Positions 26,687 through 34,982 of a stretch of 64,000 bases of DNA are shown one piece after another. Each line of letters starts with the position of its first letter. Within the stretch, counting starts at the first letter, position 1. Position numbers and translations under genes: made by a program. Source of the DNA: Euzebya pacifica (lineage in GTDB: Bacteria; Actinomycetota; Nitriliruptoria; Euzebyales; Euzebyaceae). The notes below the pieces were generated by a model, which was not told the origin of the DNA, ran no database searches, and was given only the letters and a program-made list of their open reading frames with translations. The stretch lies in assembly GCF_003344865.1 (NCBI RefSeq), contig NZ_CP031165.1, positions 4,345,910 to 4,409,909 on the forward strand. Reading direction: 5' to 3'.

Positions 26687-28654
26687 TCAGCTGGCTGCGT
26701 CGACCACCCGTTGTCGTGTCGCCAGGACGCCGCTCGACTGGATCGTTGCGCCCCCCGGCCCCGGCGCGATGGCGATGGGCAACCCGAGCGGCGAGGCCGC
26801 GAGGCCATCCACCCAGGCGTCGTCGTCCCACCCGTCGATCACCGTCATCCCGGCCGCGTCAGCCAGCAGAAGGTCCCGGATCGCCTCGGCGGTCTCGCGC
26901 CGGTCCATGCCGCCGGCGCGCGTCGGCGTCACCCCTGTCGTCGCCGCCACCGCCTCCTCGAGGTCCATCGACAGGGCCGCCGGGCCACCGAGGAGCACGA
27001 TCGTCGTCGGCTGCAGCGCAGCGAGGTGTGCGGCGACAGCAGGGTGCAGGACCTCACCGGAGGTCAGCAGCAGCGGCACACCCAGCCTCGCGGCCGCCAC
27101 GCCACCCGCGACCGCATCGACCCACCCGTCGGCGGAGGCCAGCAGCACCGTGTCGGACTCCGCCAGCGACGGCCGTGACGCCACGGCCAGGGCGGTCTCG
27201 ATCCGGGACGGTCCGGACACCCGCACGGGCATCCACCCACCTGCCTCCAGCTCGTCGACAACCAGCTGCGGGAGCACCTGTTCCCCGCCGAGCAGGACGA
27301 CCTCCGACCCCCGTGGCAGCACACGGGAGAGCTCGCGCCGGGTGGCCGCCGGGATGCCCCCGTGGCCGGCCAGGAGGAGCGGCACGTCGGGGCCCACGAG
27401 GCCGGTCCCGGACAACGCGTCGGCCCATCCATCGTCGCTGACCAGCACCGCACTGGTGGCCCGCCCGTCGCCGATCGCCGTTGCGGCCAGCGACGCCGCA
27501 CGTTCGGCCCGGCCCCATCCGAGGATTCGCCGCGGACCCAGGTCGACCAGGGCCGCGGCCAGGTCGAGCGCCCCGGCGCCGGTCCGCTCGTCCCATCCCC
27601 GCCGCCCGACGTCCACCGTGCTGTCCACCAGCCGTTGGATCGCCGAGTCCGGCGACAGCGGCCCGGCCGTCGTGTGCGGTGCCACGCTGAGCAGGTGGGC
27701 CAGCGCCCCGACGACGAACGGTGCCGCGAAGGACCCCCCGTTGACGACGGTGTGCCCACCGCCCGGGGCCGTCGTGAACACGCGTGTCCCGGGAGCCGAC
27801 AGGTCCACCCAATCACCGTGGCTGCCGAAGGTCGTCCCGGCGAGCGATTCCTCGAGCGGGGCGACACCGACCACCCCTTCGACCGCGGCGGGATACATGG
27901 TGGCGTTGCCGTCCGACCCGTGGTTGCCGGCCGAGGCCACGACCACGACTCCCTCCTCCATCGCGATGCGGACGGCGTGGCGGAGGACCGGCGCGTCGAC
28001 GTCGGTCGTCAACGAGATGTTGATCACGTCGACGCCGCGATCGACCGCCCAGAGGATCCCCTCGGCCACATCGCTGGCCCAGGCACCTCCGTCGGGATCG
28101 ACGACCTTCACCGACACGATGTCCACTGCATCGGCCAGGCCGGCCATGCCCGTGCCGTCATCGGCCCGGGCCGCGATGATCCCTGCCACCGCGGTCCCGT
28201 GGCCGAGGGTGTCATGCCCCCAGTCGGTGCCGAACACCGACCAACCGTCCACCACCGCCCCGGCCAGCTCGGGGTGGGCTGCGTCCACCCCCGAGTCGAC
28301 GACGGCGACCGTGATGCCCGCGCCTCGCTCACCCCCGAGGAGGACCTCCTCCCCGATCACGTCGAGCCCCCACTGGTGCACCCGGTAGGGGTCAGCCCGG
28401 TCGACGGCATCGACGAACAGGCGCGGATCGGGCAGGGCTTGGGCCGTGTCGGGGCCGGCCCCCTCGATCCGCACGACCCGCGCGTCGTCGACGTGCGGCT
28501 CGACGAACGCCGCCCGCACGTGGGACGTGGTGTCCTGAGCTGGTCCTTCGGTCGTGGCGGCGGCCGGCGCGGCCACCAGCAGGACGGCCACGACGAGAAG
28601 GACGAGCCCGCAGCACGATCCCCCGGACCATCCCCCTCGCCGCGTTGGGCTCAT
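26687..28654 (-). CDS. Subtilisin-like serine protease (S8) with CWB2 repeats
   Basis: A 655-residue exported protease. Signal/TM stretch at about 15-33, a short propeptide-like region to ~85, then an S8 domain with catalytic Asp120 (VAVVDSGVD), His152 (LGHGTAVAG), oxyanion Asn in SAGNHGS and Ser308 (NGGSFAAP). Residues ~390-655 form a CWB2 module (LVSDDGWADALSGTGL, RVSGPSRIETALAVAS, RAGGMDRRETAEAIRD) that would fix the protease on the wall. The ATG is preferred to a TTG three codons earlier. It is convergent with the thrombospondin/CWB2 gene, 48 bp away, and may process surface proteins. Confidence 0.9.
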   Translation of the reverse strand: MSPTRRGGWSGGSCCGLVLLVVAVLLVAAPAAATTEGPAQDTTSHVRAAFVEPHVDDARVVRIEGAGPDTAQALPDPRLFVDAVDRADPYRVHQWGLDVIGEEVLLGGERGAGITVAVVDSGVDAAHPELAGAVVDGWSVFGTDWGHDTLGHGTAVAGIIAARADDGTGMAGLADAVDIVSVKVVDPDGGAWASDVAEGILWAVDRGVDVINISLTTDVDAPVLRHAVRIAMEEGVVVVASAGNHGSDGNATMYPAAVEGVVGVAPLEESLAGTTFGSHGDWVDLSAPGTRVFTTAPGGGHTVVNGGSFAAPFVVGALAHLLSVAPHTTAGPLSPDSAIQRLVDSTVDVGRRGWDERTGAGALDLAAALVDLGPRRILGWGRAERAASLAATAIGDGRATSAVLVSDDGWADALSGTGLVGPDVPLLLAGHGGIPAATRRELSRVLPRGSEVVLLGGEQVLPQLVVDELEAGGWMPVRVSGPSRIETALAVASRPSLAESDTVLLASADGWVDAVAGGVAAARLGVPLLLTSGEVLHPAVAAHLAALQPTTIVLLGGPAALSMDLEEAVAATTGVTPTRAGGMDRRETAEAIRDLLLADAAGMTVIDGWDDDAWVDGLAASPLGLPIAIAPGPGGATIQSSGVLATRQRVVDAAS

Positions 28655-28688
28655 GGGGCGCAACGTACGCAGCGCACCTCGACTCGTG

Positions 28689-28711
28689 AACCAGTCTCAC
28701 GGTGAGTGGTT
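28689..28711. promoter_or_regulatory. Imperfect dyad upstream of the S8 protease
   Basis: On the gene strand AACCA-CTCAC / GTGAG-AC-TGGTT with a single central base, starting 35 bases upstream of the ATG. As in other dyads near CWB2 genes, one arm has an unpaired dinucleotide. The tiny centre favours a DNA-binding site over an RNA hairpin. Confidence 0.35.
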
Positions 28712-28754
28712 GAGGTTCAGCCCAGAGTCATGCCCGACGGCGGGCTGTGCGTCC

Positions 28755-29639
28755 TCAGCGCCGGGCGAGCATCCATTCGCGCAGGGCAGCACCGATCTCG
28801 TCCGGGCTGTCCTCCTGCACGAAGTGGATGCCGCTGATCGTGACCTCGGTCTGGTTGGGCCAGGTGCGGCAGCGGTCGGCGTAGACCTGGCACAGGAACC
28901 CCGGCTCGGCGTGCAGGTACAACTTGGGCAGGTCGTCGGTCGTCGGCAGCCAGCTGGCGTAGGCGTCGATGATCTCCGCGGTGTCGGCGGGCTCGCCGTC
29001 GAAGGGGATCTGGCGAGGCCACGTCAGCGTCGGCCGGCGCGACTCACCGGGTTCGGCGAAGGGGGCACGGTAGACCGCCATCTCCTCCTCGCTCAGGTCA
29101 CGCATGATCGAGGAGGGCAGGATGCGTTCGACGAAGACGTTCTTGTCCAGCACCATCTCCTCCCCTGCCTCGCTGCGCATGCCGCCGAACACCCGTTGCG
29201 CCGCCTCGGGCCAGTCATCGAACGACACCGGACCGCAGATCGCCTCGGTGTAGCAGATGCCCTCGACACGTTCGGGGTGCCGGCGGGCCCAGTCGAAACC
29301 CAGTGCGCTGCCCCAGTCGTGGATGACCAGCGTGATCCGGTCACCGAGATCGAGCGCATCGAGCAGGCCGTCGAGGTAGCGACGGTGTTCGACGAAGGTG
29401 TAGCGGTCGGGTCCCGGGTCCGGCAGCGGGTCGGAGTCACCCATGCCCACCAGGTCGGGGGCGACGATGCGGCCGAGGTCGGCGACATGCGGCATGACGT
29501 TTCGCCACAGGTAGCTCGACGTCGGGTTGCCGTGCAGGAACACGACGGCCGCCCCCTCTCCTTCGTCGACGGTGGCCATGGCGACGCCCTCGACGTCCAC
29601 GGTCCGCTTGGCGTACGGCATGTCGGCGGTGATCGGCAT
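28755..29639 (-). CDS. Haloalkane dehalogenase (subfamily II-like)
   Basis: A 294-residue alpha/beta hydrolase with the haloalkane dehalogenase active site. Nucleophile Asp108 sits in VIHDWGSALG, halide-stabilising Asn38 in HGNPTSSYLWRN and Trp109 beside the nucleophile, acid Glu132 in YTEAI and base His272 in GIHFVQEDSP. This Asp-Glu-His pentad is that of DhaA-type (HLD-II) enzymes, which hydrolyse C-halogen bonds to an alcohol and halide. No signal peptide, so cytoplasmic. It sits between surface-protein genes with no catabolic partner; the natural substrate is unknown. Confidence 0.9.
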   Translation of the reverse strand: MPITADMPYAKRTVDVEGVAMATVDEGEGAAVVFLHGNPTSSYLWRNVMPHVADLGRIVAPDLVGMGDSDPLPDPGPDRYTFVEHRRYLDGLLDALDLGDRITLVIHDWGSALGFDWARRHPERVEGICYTEAICGPVSFDDWPEAAQRVFGGMRSEAGEEMVLDKNVFVERILPSSIMRDLSEEEMAVYRAPFAEPGESRRPTLTWPRQIPFDGEPADTAEIIDAYASWLPTTDDLPKLYLHAEPGFLCQVYADRCRTWPNQTEVTISGIHFVQEDSPDEIGAALREWMLARR

Positions 29640-29697
29640 GGCGGCAGCCTAGAGGACCCTCGTGACAGCGGGGGTCGGTGCTGTCAGGCTTGGGGCC

Positions 29698-29985
29698 ATG
29701 TCCGACGACGCGTTCTTCGCCCAGCTCGCCTCCCTCCTCGGGACCCCCGAGATCACGGCGGAGGAACGCACCGCGGTGCTCGACCTGACCAGGGTGGTGG
29801 CCCACGGCAGCGAACGGCGCTACGCCCCCCTGACGGCGTGGGCGCTGGCCCTGACCCTGTCCCCCGAGGACTCCTCAGCGGACCGAACGGCGCGAGTGCG
29901 GTCGGCCATCGTCGCGCTGGAGGCCACGATGGCTGATCAGGACGGGGCTGGCGCGGCTGCCGCCGACGACGCCTCGACGACCTGA
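29698..29985 (+). CDS. DUF6457-like small protein
   Basis: A 95-residue soluble protein resembling DUF6457, small actinobacterial proteins often encoded beside molybdopterin or formate dehydrogenase genes. Recognisable parts are LLGTPEITAEERTAVLDLTR and VAHGSERRYAPLTAWALAL; the C-terminus is an Ala/Asp-rich tail. Its stop overlaps the start of fdhD by one base (TGATG), so the two are translationally coupled and probably act in the same process. Confidence 0.75.
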   Translation: MSDDAFFAQLASLLGTPEITAEERTAVLDLTRVVAHGSERRYAPLTAWALALTLSPEDSSADRTARVRSAIVALEATMADQDGAGAAAADDASTT

Positions 29986-30839
29986 TGGCCGGCGCCACGC
30001 AGCGAGCGAAGGTGCGCCGGTTCCGTGACGGGACCGGCATCGGCGGGCGGGCCAGCCTGGCCGTCGAGGAACCGCTGGAGATCCGGGTCGACGGTGCCGT
30101 CGTCGCCACGACCATGCGCACCCCCGGCCACGACTTCGACCTGGCGCTGGGGTTCGCCATCACCGACGGAGGCGTCTCGCCCGACCGCGTGGGCGGGATG
30201 AGCTACTGCGGCGTCGACGCCGGAGAGGTCGTGGCGACACCGACCGCTGCGGACCTTGCCGGCCCCTACAGCGGCGACTTCAACGTGGTCAACGTCGCCA
30301 CGCGGGACGGTGGAGGGGTCACCGTCGCACGCAACCGCCAGACGGTGGTGACCTCGGCCTGTGGCGTCTGCGGGTCCGACGTGGTCGCCGACCTCCGCGA
30401 ACGGGCGGGGTCCGTCGCCGAGGACCCGTTGACCGTCGACGCCGACGTGATCGCCAGCATCCCCCCGGCCGCCCGGGCCGCGCAGCCCGGGTTCGAGGCC
30501 ACCGGCGGCATGCACGCGGCTGCGGCGTTCGCCGCCGACGGGACCCTGCTGGCGCTACGGGAGGACGTGGGACGCCACAACGCGGTGGACAAGGTGGTCG
30601 GGTGGGCCGCCACGACGGGCCGGCTGCCCATGGCCGGCACGATCCTGTTCACCTCGGGCCGCGTCGCCTTCGAGATCGTGGCCAAGGCCGCAGTGGCCGG
30701 GATCCCCATGATCGTGGCGGTCTCCGCCCCGACGACGCTGGCGGTGGAGCTGGCCCAGGAGGTCGGGCTGACGCTTGTCGGCTTCGCCCGGGACGGCGAC
30801 TTCACCGCCTATGCAGCTACTCACCGTATACGCGACTAG
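29985..30839 (+). CDS. fdhD: Formate dehydrogenase accessory sulfurtransferase FdhD
   Basis: A 284-residue FdhD. In E. coli FdhD passes sulfur from IscS to the molybdenum cofactor to give active formate dehydrogenase. The essential cysteines are Cys126 and Cys129 in TSACGVCGSD. Other family blocks: EEPLEIRVDG, TPGHDFDLALGF, TGGMHAAAAF, REDVGRHNAVDKVVGW and ILFTSGRVAFEIVAKA. Length is normal. No formate dehydrogenase structural gene is in the window. Overlaps the DUF6457-like gene start-to-stop. Confidence 0.96.
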   Translation: MAGATQRAKVRRFRDGTGIGGRASLAVEEPLEIRVDGAVVATTMRTPGHDFDLALGFAITDGGVSPDRVGGMSYCGVDAGEVVATPTAADLAGPYSGDFNVVNVATRDGGGVTVARNRQTVVTSACGVCGSDVVADLRERAGSVAEDPLTVDADVIASIPPAARAAQPGFEATGGMHAAAAFAADGTLLALREDVGRHNAVDKVVGWAATTGRLPMAGTILFTSGRVAFEIVAKAAVAGIPMIVAVSAPTTLAVELAQEVGLTLVGFARDGDFTAYAATHRIRD

Positions 30840-30845
30840 TCATTT

Positions 30846-30866
30846 GGAGTACGCCAAGTAGTCTCC
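30846..30866. promoter_or_regulatory. Imperfect dyad upstream of an 890-aa CWB2 gene
   Basis: GGAG-TAC / GTA-GT-CTCC with a 5-base centre lies 34 bp before the ATG at 30900. The unpaired GT in the right arm matches the dyad at 24151-24176 exactly in position and sequence (GTA-GT-C). Confidence 0.45.
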
Positions 30867-30899
30867 TGACGGTGGGGGCGCCTGCCGATCCGTCCGAGG

Positions 30900-33572
30900 A
30901 TGGCGAGCACCTACCCTCGAGCAGTCCTGTCCACGGTGGTCGCGTTCCTCCTGGCGTTCGCCGGGACGATCGCGTCGACGAACGGCGCATCGGCGCAGGG
31001 ATTCGGCGCGCCGTCGGCGACCGGTCAGCTGCTGCGCGGCGAGGCGCCCGACTACGCCACCGAACGCTTCGGCGACCCCTGGGACTACGACAACCGCGAG
31101 GACCTGCCGACCGACCCCGGGCCGGTGCAGGGCGCGTCGTCGGTGACCGTCGGCGACGGCCGGCTGCGCATGACGTTCGAGGGCACCGGGCACGTGCACC
31201 CGATCTGGGCCAACTTCCCCGGAGCCATCCGTGTCGGCCGCGACGGGCCCGTCAACCCCGTCGACCCGACCCGCTACACCCACCTGTCGCTGCGCATCAA
31301 CACGCCGATCACCACCGCGGGCCAGGTGACATGGCAGACCTGCCCCGACATCGACGCCGGGTGCGAGGGCACGGCCGGGTTCCTCATGACCAGCACCGGT
31401 TGGCAGACTGTCACCGTGGACCTGCGGCAGGGTGAGGGACAGCGGTGGGCCGGCGACATCCAGGCGCTGCGCCTGGCCATCGGCGCGTCGCAGACGGTGT
31501 CCTACGAGATCGACTGGATGCGCCTGCACGGCACCGCCGAACCGGCCCGCATCACGTTCTCCAACCCGTCCCTGACCGGTACCGGCGAGCTGCTGTGGGA
31601 CGCCGACAGCGACCCGAACAACAACACCGCCGACAACCCCGGGTGGGGGGTCGTGGCCACCACCGACGGGCTGAGCGGCAGCGGGCAGTTCGACGTCGCC
31701 GCGTACCCCGCCGGGACCTACCGCTTCCTCGCACGAAACGGCTCCACGACCTCGGCGTACTCCTCTCCCCTCGTCATCGAGGCGGCGCCACGCATCCGCA
31801 TCCTCGACCCCGACGTCACCGGCGGCGAGGACTTCGCCACTGCGGTGCTCGGCAACCCGTGGGACTTCTCCGATGGCAGCGACGTGCTGGGGATGGACAA
31901 CATCACCGACGTGGCCTTCGTCGACGGGATGATGCACGGCACCAACGACATGGGTGGCATCAACCCGCGCGACCCGTGGATCCTGCTGTCGGGGCCGGGG
32001 ACGGACCTGCAGGCCCATCGCTATCACCGCTTCACCGTCACGATGAACTACGACGGGCCGTTCGACCTGAGCTGGGACCCCGGCGGCGGGGCCCACGGTC
32101 GCATCTCGTGGCGACAGGACGGCAGCCACGTCTGGCAGCAGTCCGCGGAGGTCGTGACCTACACCGACACCGACACCTACACCGTCGTCATGGGCACCGA
32201 TCCGCGCAGCGCGATCATGGAGGAGGACCTCGCCCAACCCGGGTGGGGTACCGGTGGCACGACGCACGAGCTGCGCTGGGACGTCAACGAGGACATCGGG
32301 CCCAAGCGCTGGCGCATCGACGAGATCCGCCTTGCCGCCGACGACGAGGCACACGGCAGCTTCGACATCACGTGGATCGACGACGCCCACCAGCCCGGGA
32401 CGACGATCGCGCTGTTCGCCGACTCCAACGACCGAGGGTTCAACGGCCAGCAGATCGCGAGTGGGATCACCACGTCGGCTGGCGTCAACACCTTCACCTG
32501 GAACACCCGAGGCCTGCCGGCCGGGACGTACTGGGTCCACGCCGAGGCAACCTCGCCCGGTGGCGTGGCGACGTCACGGACCTACGCCACCGGTCCGGTC
32601 CAGGTGCTGGAGTCGGACTTCTCCTCCGTCGGGGAACCCTCGGGCCTGCGGCTGGCCGGGGCCGACCGCATCGCCACGGCGATCGAGCTGGCCTCCGACG
32701 CCTTCCCGGCTGGCGCCTCCACGGCCGTGATCGCACGGGCCGACGCGTTCCCCGATGCGCTGGCGGCGGCACCGCTGGCCACTGCGGTCGACGGGCCCGT
32801 GCTGCTGAACCCGGCGGACCGCCTCGACGAACGGGTGGCCGACGAGCTGCGACGGCTCGGCGTGCAGCACGTGATCCTCCTCGGCGGGACTGCCGCGCAG
32901 TCAACCGCGGTCGAGCAGCAGCTCCGCGCCGTCGTCGGCACCGTCGAGCGGGAAGCGGGCCCCGATCGGTTCGCCACGGCCGCAGCGATCGCCGTCCGAG
33001 CTGCTCGGGAGTGGACGGCGCGCGGCGAGTCGGTCGGTGCGCCGCTGGTGGCGCTCGGCAGCCGGTTCGAGGATGCGCTCGCCGCGGCGTCGCTGGCCGG
33101 GCATGCCCGCCGGCCCCTGCTGCTGGCCAGCGCGGACGTCGTGCCGGAGCCGACGGCACAGGCCCTGGCCGACCTCGGTGCGTCGTCGGTGACCGTCGTC
33201 GGCGGCCGCGGCATCGTGCAACCGGCCCTGCTCGACGGGCTGCGCGCCCACGTCGACCACGTCGAGGAGCTTGCCGGTGCCGACCATGTCGAAACCGCGG
33301 TGCTGGCCGCCCGTGCCGCCGTGGCCGCGGGCGCTCGGCAGGACGTGACGCTGGTCGCCAGCGGCGACGCCTTCCCCGACGCCCTGGCGGCGGGCCCGGC
33401 GGCGATCGCCCGCGGCGGCGTCCTCCTGCTGACCCCCCGCGACACCGTGGGCGCCCCGACCGAGACGTTCCTCCGCGACACCGACGTCAGCCGGCTGCGC
33501 ATCGCCGGCGGCACGGCCGCGGTGTCGGAAGGCGTGGGCGCCCAGCTGGCCAACGCCGCAGGCGTGTCGTAG
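30900..33572 (+). CDS. Secreted 890-aa protein with C-terminal CWB2 repeats
   Basis: A surface protein with a signal peptide (about 1-33, ending GASAQ), two related ~230-residue beta-sandwich regions and a CWB2 module at ~580-890. The two regions share the pattern F-G-D/N-P-W-D-Y/F (FGDPWDYDNREDLP near 57 and LGNPWDFSDGSDVLG near 318) and look like carbohydrate-binding sandwiches, each followed by an Ig-like linker. CWB2 repeats begin RLAGADRIATAIELAS, REAGPDRFATAAAIAV and ELAGADHVETAVLAAR. Probably a wall-held glycan- or sugar-binding protein. Its last codons lie in a 23-bp tandem repeat. Confidence 0.85.
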   Translation: MASTYPRAVLSTVVAFLLAFAGTIASTNGASAQGFGAPSATGQLLRGEAPDYATERFGDPWDYDNREDLPTDPGPVQGASSVTVGDGRLRMTFEGTGHVHPIWANFPGAIRVGRDGPVNPVDPTRYTHLSLRINTPITTAGQVTWQTCPDIDAGCEGTAGFLMTSTGWQTVTVDLRQGEGQRWAGDIQALRLAIGASQTVSYEIDWMRLHGTAEPARITFSNPSLTGTGELLWDADSDPNNNTADNPGWGVVATTDGLSGSGQFDVAAYPAGTYRFLARNGSTTSAYSSPLVIEAAPRIRILDPDVTGGEDFATAVLGNPWDFSDGSDVLGMDNITDVAFVDGMMHGTNDMGGINPRDPWILLSGPGTDLQAHRYHRFTVTMNYDGPFDLSWDPGGGAHGRISWRQDGSHVWQQSAEVVTYTDTDTYTVVMGTDPRSAIMEEDLAQPGWGTGGTTHELRWDVNEDIGPKRWRIDEIRLAADDEAHGSFDITWIDDAHQPGTTIALFADSNDRGFNGQQIASGITTSAGVNTFTWNTRGLPAGTYWVHAEATSPGGVATSRTYATGPVQVLESDFSSVGEPSGLRLAGADRIATAIELASDAFPAGASTAVIARADAFPDALAAAPLATAVDGPVLLNPADRLDERVADELRRLGVQHVILLGGTAAQSTAVEQQLRAVVGTVEREAGPDRFATAAAIAVRAAREWTARGESVGAPLVALGSRFEDALAAASLAGHARRPLLLASADVVPEPTAQALADLGASSVTVVGGRGIVQPALLDGLRAHVDHVEELAGADHVETAVLAARAAVAAGARQDVTLVASGDAFPDALAAGPAAIARGGVLLLTPRDTVGAPTETFLRDTDVSRLRIAGGTAAVSEGVGAQLANAAGVS

Positions 33573-33633
33573 GGAGAGCCGCAGGCGTGGGGTGAGGAGA
33601 GCCGCAGGCGTGTCATACGGAGAGCCGCAGGCG
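33555..33633. repeat. Tandem 23-bp repeats crossing the stop codon
   Basis: Units start at 33555, 33578, 33601 and (partial) 33624, each beginning gccgcaggcg. The first unit contains the last four codons and TAG of the CWB2 gene; the next continue into non-coding DNA. Confidence 0.88.
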
Positions 33634-33836
33634 CGGGCCGCTCCGGCCCGCTTATCGGCGCGATCGCGCCGATCATCGTCTCCGGGCGACGCAGGCCCCG
33701 ATCGCGCCGGCAGTGGCCCGAGCCGACCGAGCGGATCGTGCCGAACGTCGCCCATGGGCGAGGCAGGCCCCGATCGCGCCGATCGTGGCGCCGGACGGCC
33801 GGACCGGACGGCCTGACGGCCGGACGGGGCGACGGG
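33634..33836. repeat. Intergenic region with 26-bp repeats 72 bp apart
   Basis: No gene is supported between the CWB2 and phosphatase genes, which converge here. 33684-33709 recurs with one mismatch at 33756-33781 (core gcaggccccgatcgcgccg). The palindromic core gatcgcgccgatc-like sequences recur several times. It may act as a bidirectional terminator or be a repeat array. Confidence 0.7.
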
Positions 33837-34940
33837 TCAGGCGCGGCCGGGGGCGGCGAGGAGGGGGACCAGCATCTCGCGTTCGGTGAGGCTGCCGTGG
33901 CGCGAGGCCATGTTGTTCTCCCGGGGGGTGGCGGGGTCGGCGAAGCCGATGTCGGCGAACGGGGCCAGGACCACGTCTCCGACGCGGCGGTGGTGGTGGA
34001 CCGGACCGCCCTCGCCCAACCAGCCGTCGTCGAACAGCTCCTCACGGGTGAACACCCACGACTCCTCGCTGTGGGCCTCCATGCACGCCTCGTACAACGC
34101 CTTCTGCTTGTTGGTGCGCGCGTAGACCGACCGGAACCGGCTCTCGCCCGCCAGGCGACGGACCAGCCGGCTGTCCACGTCGACCTCCCTGATCTGGTCC
34201 GGGCCGACCTCGACGTGGCCGTGGTCGGCGGTGACGACGAGGGCACCGTCGCGGGGGACGATGTCCAGCAGCTCGCTGACCAGCCGGTCGGTGTCCCTGA
34301 GCTCCGTGGTGAAGAACGGCCCGTGCAGCCCGTGCGGGTGGGCGACCTTGTCGATGCCGTCGTAGTAGGCGTAGACCACGCGCGCGTCCTCGGCCAGCGC
34401 GAGGCGGACCTGCTCCCGCAGCACCGCCGGGGTCTGCCAGCCGCGCATGGAGTTGCCGGGCAGGTGCGCGCCGGTGAAGCCCGAACCCTCGAACTCCGCC
34501 TTCACGACCACCGGGACGGTCTTGCCCCCGAAGGAGGGGTGGGGCTGGATGGTCTCGGGCTCGGGGCCTCGCTTGCCCGAGTCCAGCCGCCAGGCCAGCA
34601 CGTTCAGCACGCCGGCGTCCATCCCGATCCGATAGCCGAGCAGGCCGTGCTCGGCCGGCGTCAGTCCCGTCGTGATGGACGGCAGGCCCGCCGCGGTCGT
34701 CGACGGTGCCGCGCAGGTGATCGAGCCGCCGTCCATGCCCGACAGCGTCGGCATCTCCGCCGCGTGGTCGCGCAGCATCGTCCAGCCCAAGCCGTCGAGC
34801 ACGAGCACCACGACACGGCTGGCGGCAGCAGCGACGTCGGGCAGCCACTCGGGAGGGGTCGGTGACTGCAGACCGGGGACGATGCCGCCGATCCAGGCAC
34901 CGTCGTAGGCGGGGCGAACGGGAGCGGGGCGGTGGGGCAC
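33837..34940 (-). CDS. Alkaline phosphatase-superfamily protein (nucleotide pyrophosphatase/phosphodiesterase type)
   Basis: A ~367-residue enzyme with a two-metal alkaline phosphatase-like site. Motifs: VVVLVLDGLGWTML (first metal Asp), the nucleophile region APSTTAAGLPSITTG, YAYYDGIDKVAHPHG (Asp and His ligands) and VTADHGHVEV (Asp-His ligands). This is the nucleotide pyrophosphatase/phosphodiesterase branch. No signal peptide is evident, unusual for this group, so it may be cytoplasmic. GTG start chosen; a TTG three codons earlier is possible. Divergent from the sugar ABC importer by about 40 bp. Confidence 0.85.
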   Translation of the reverse strand: MPHRPAPVRPAYDGAWIGGIVPGLQSPTPPEWLPDVAAAASRVVVLVLDGLGWTMLRDHAAEMPTLSGMDGGSITCAAPSTTAAGLPSITTGLTPAEHGLLGYRIGMDAGVLNVLAWRLDSGKRGPEPETIQPHPSFGGKTVPVVVKAEFEGSGFTGAHLPGNSMRGWQTPAVLREQVRLALAEDARVVYAYYDGIDKVAHPHGLHGPFFTTELRDTDRLVSELLDIVPRDGALVVTADHGHVEVGPDQIREVDVDSRLVRRLAGESRFRSVYARTNKQKALYEACMEAHSEESWVFTREELFDDGWLGEGGPVHHHRRVGDVVLAPFADIGFADPATPRENNMASRHGSLTEREMLVPLLAAPGRA

Positions 34941-34982
34941 GGCGACCAAGCCTACGGGCTGGACCTACACTGACAGACGCAC

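Noticed and set aside
33592-33816. 74-codon frame in the spacer after the 890-aa CWB2 gene
   Set aside because: It consists of the 23-bp and 72-bp spaced repeats read through; Arg/Pro/Ser-rich, no ribosome-binding site.
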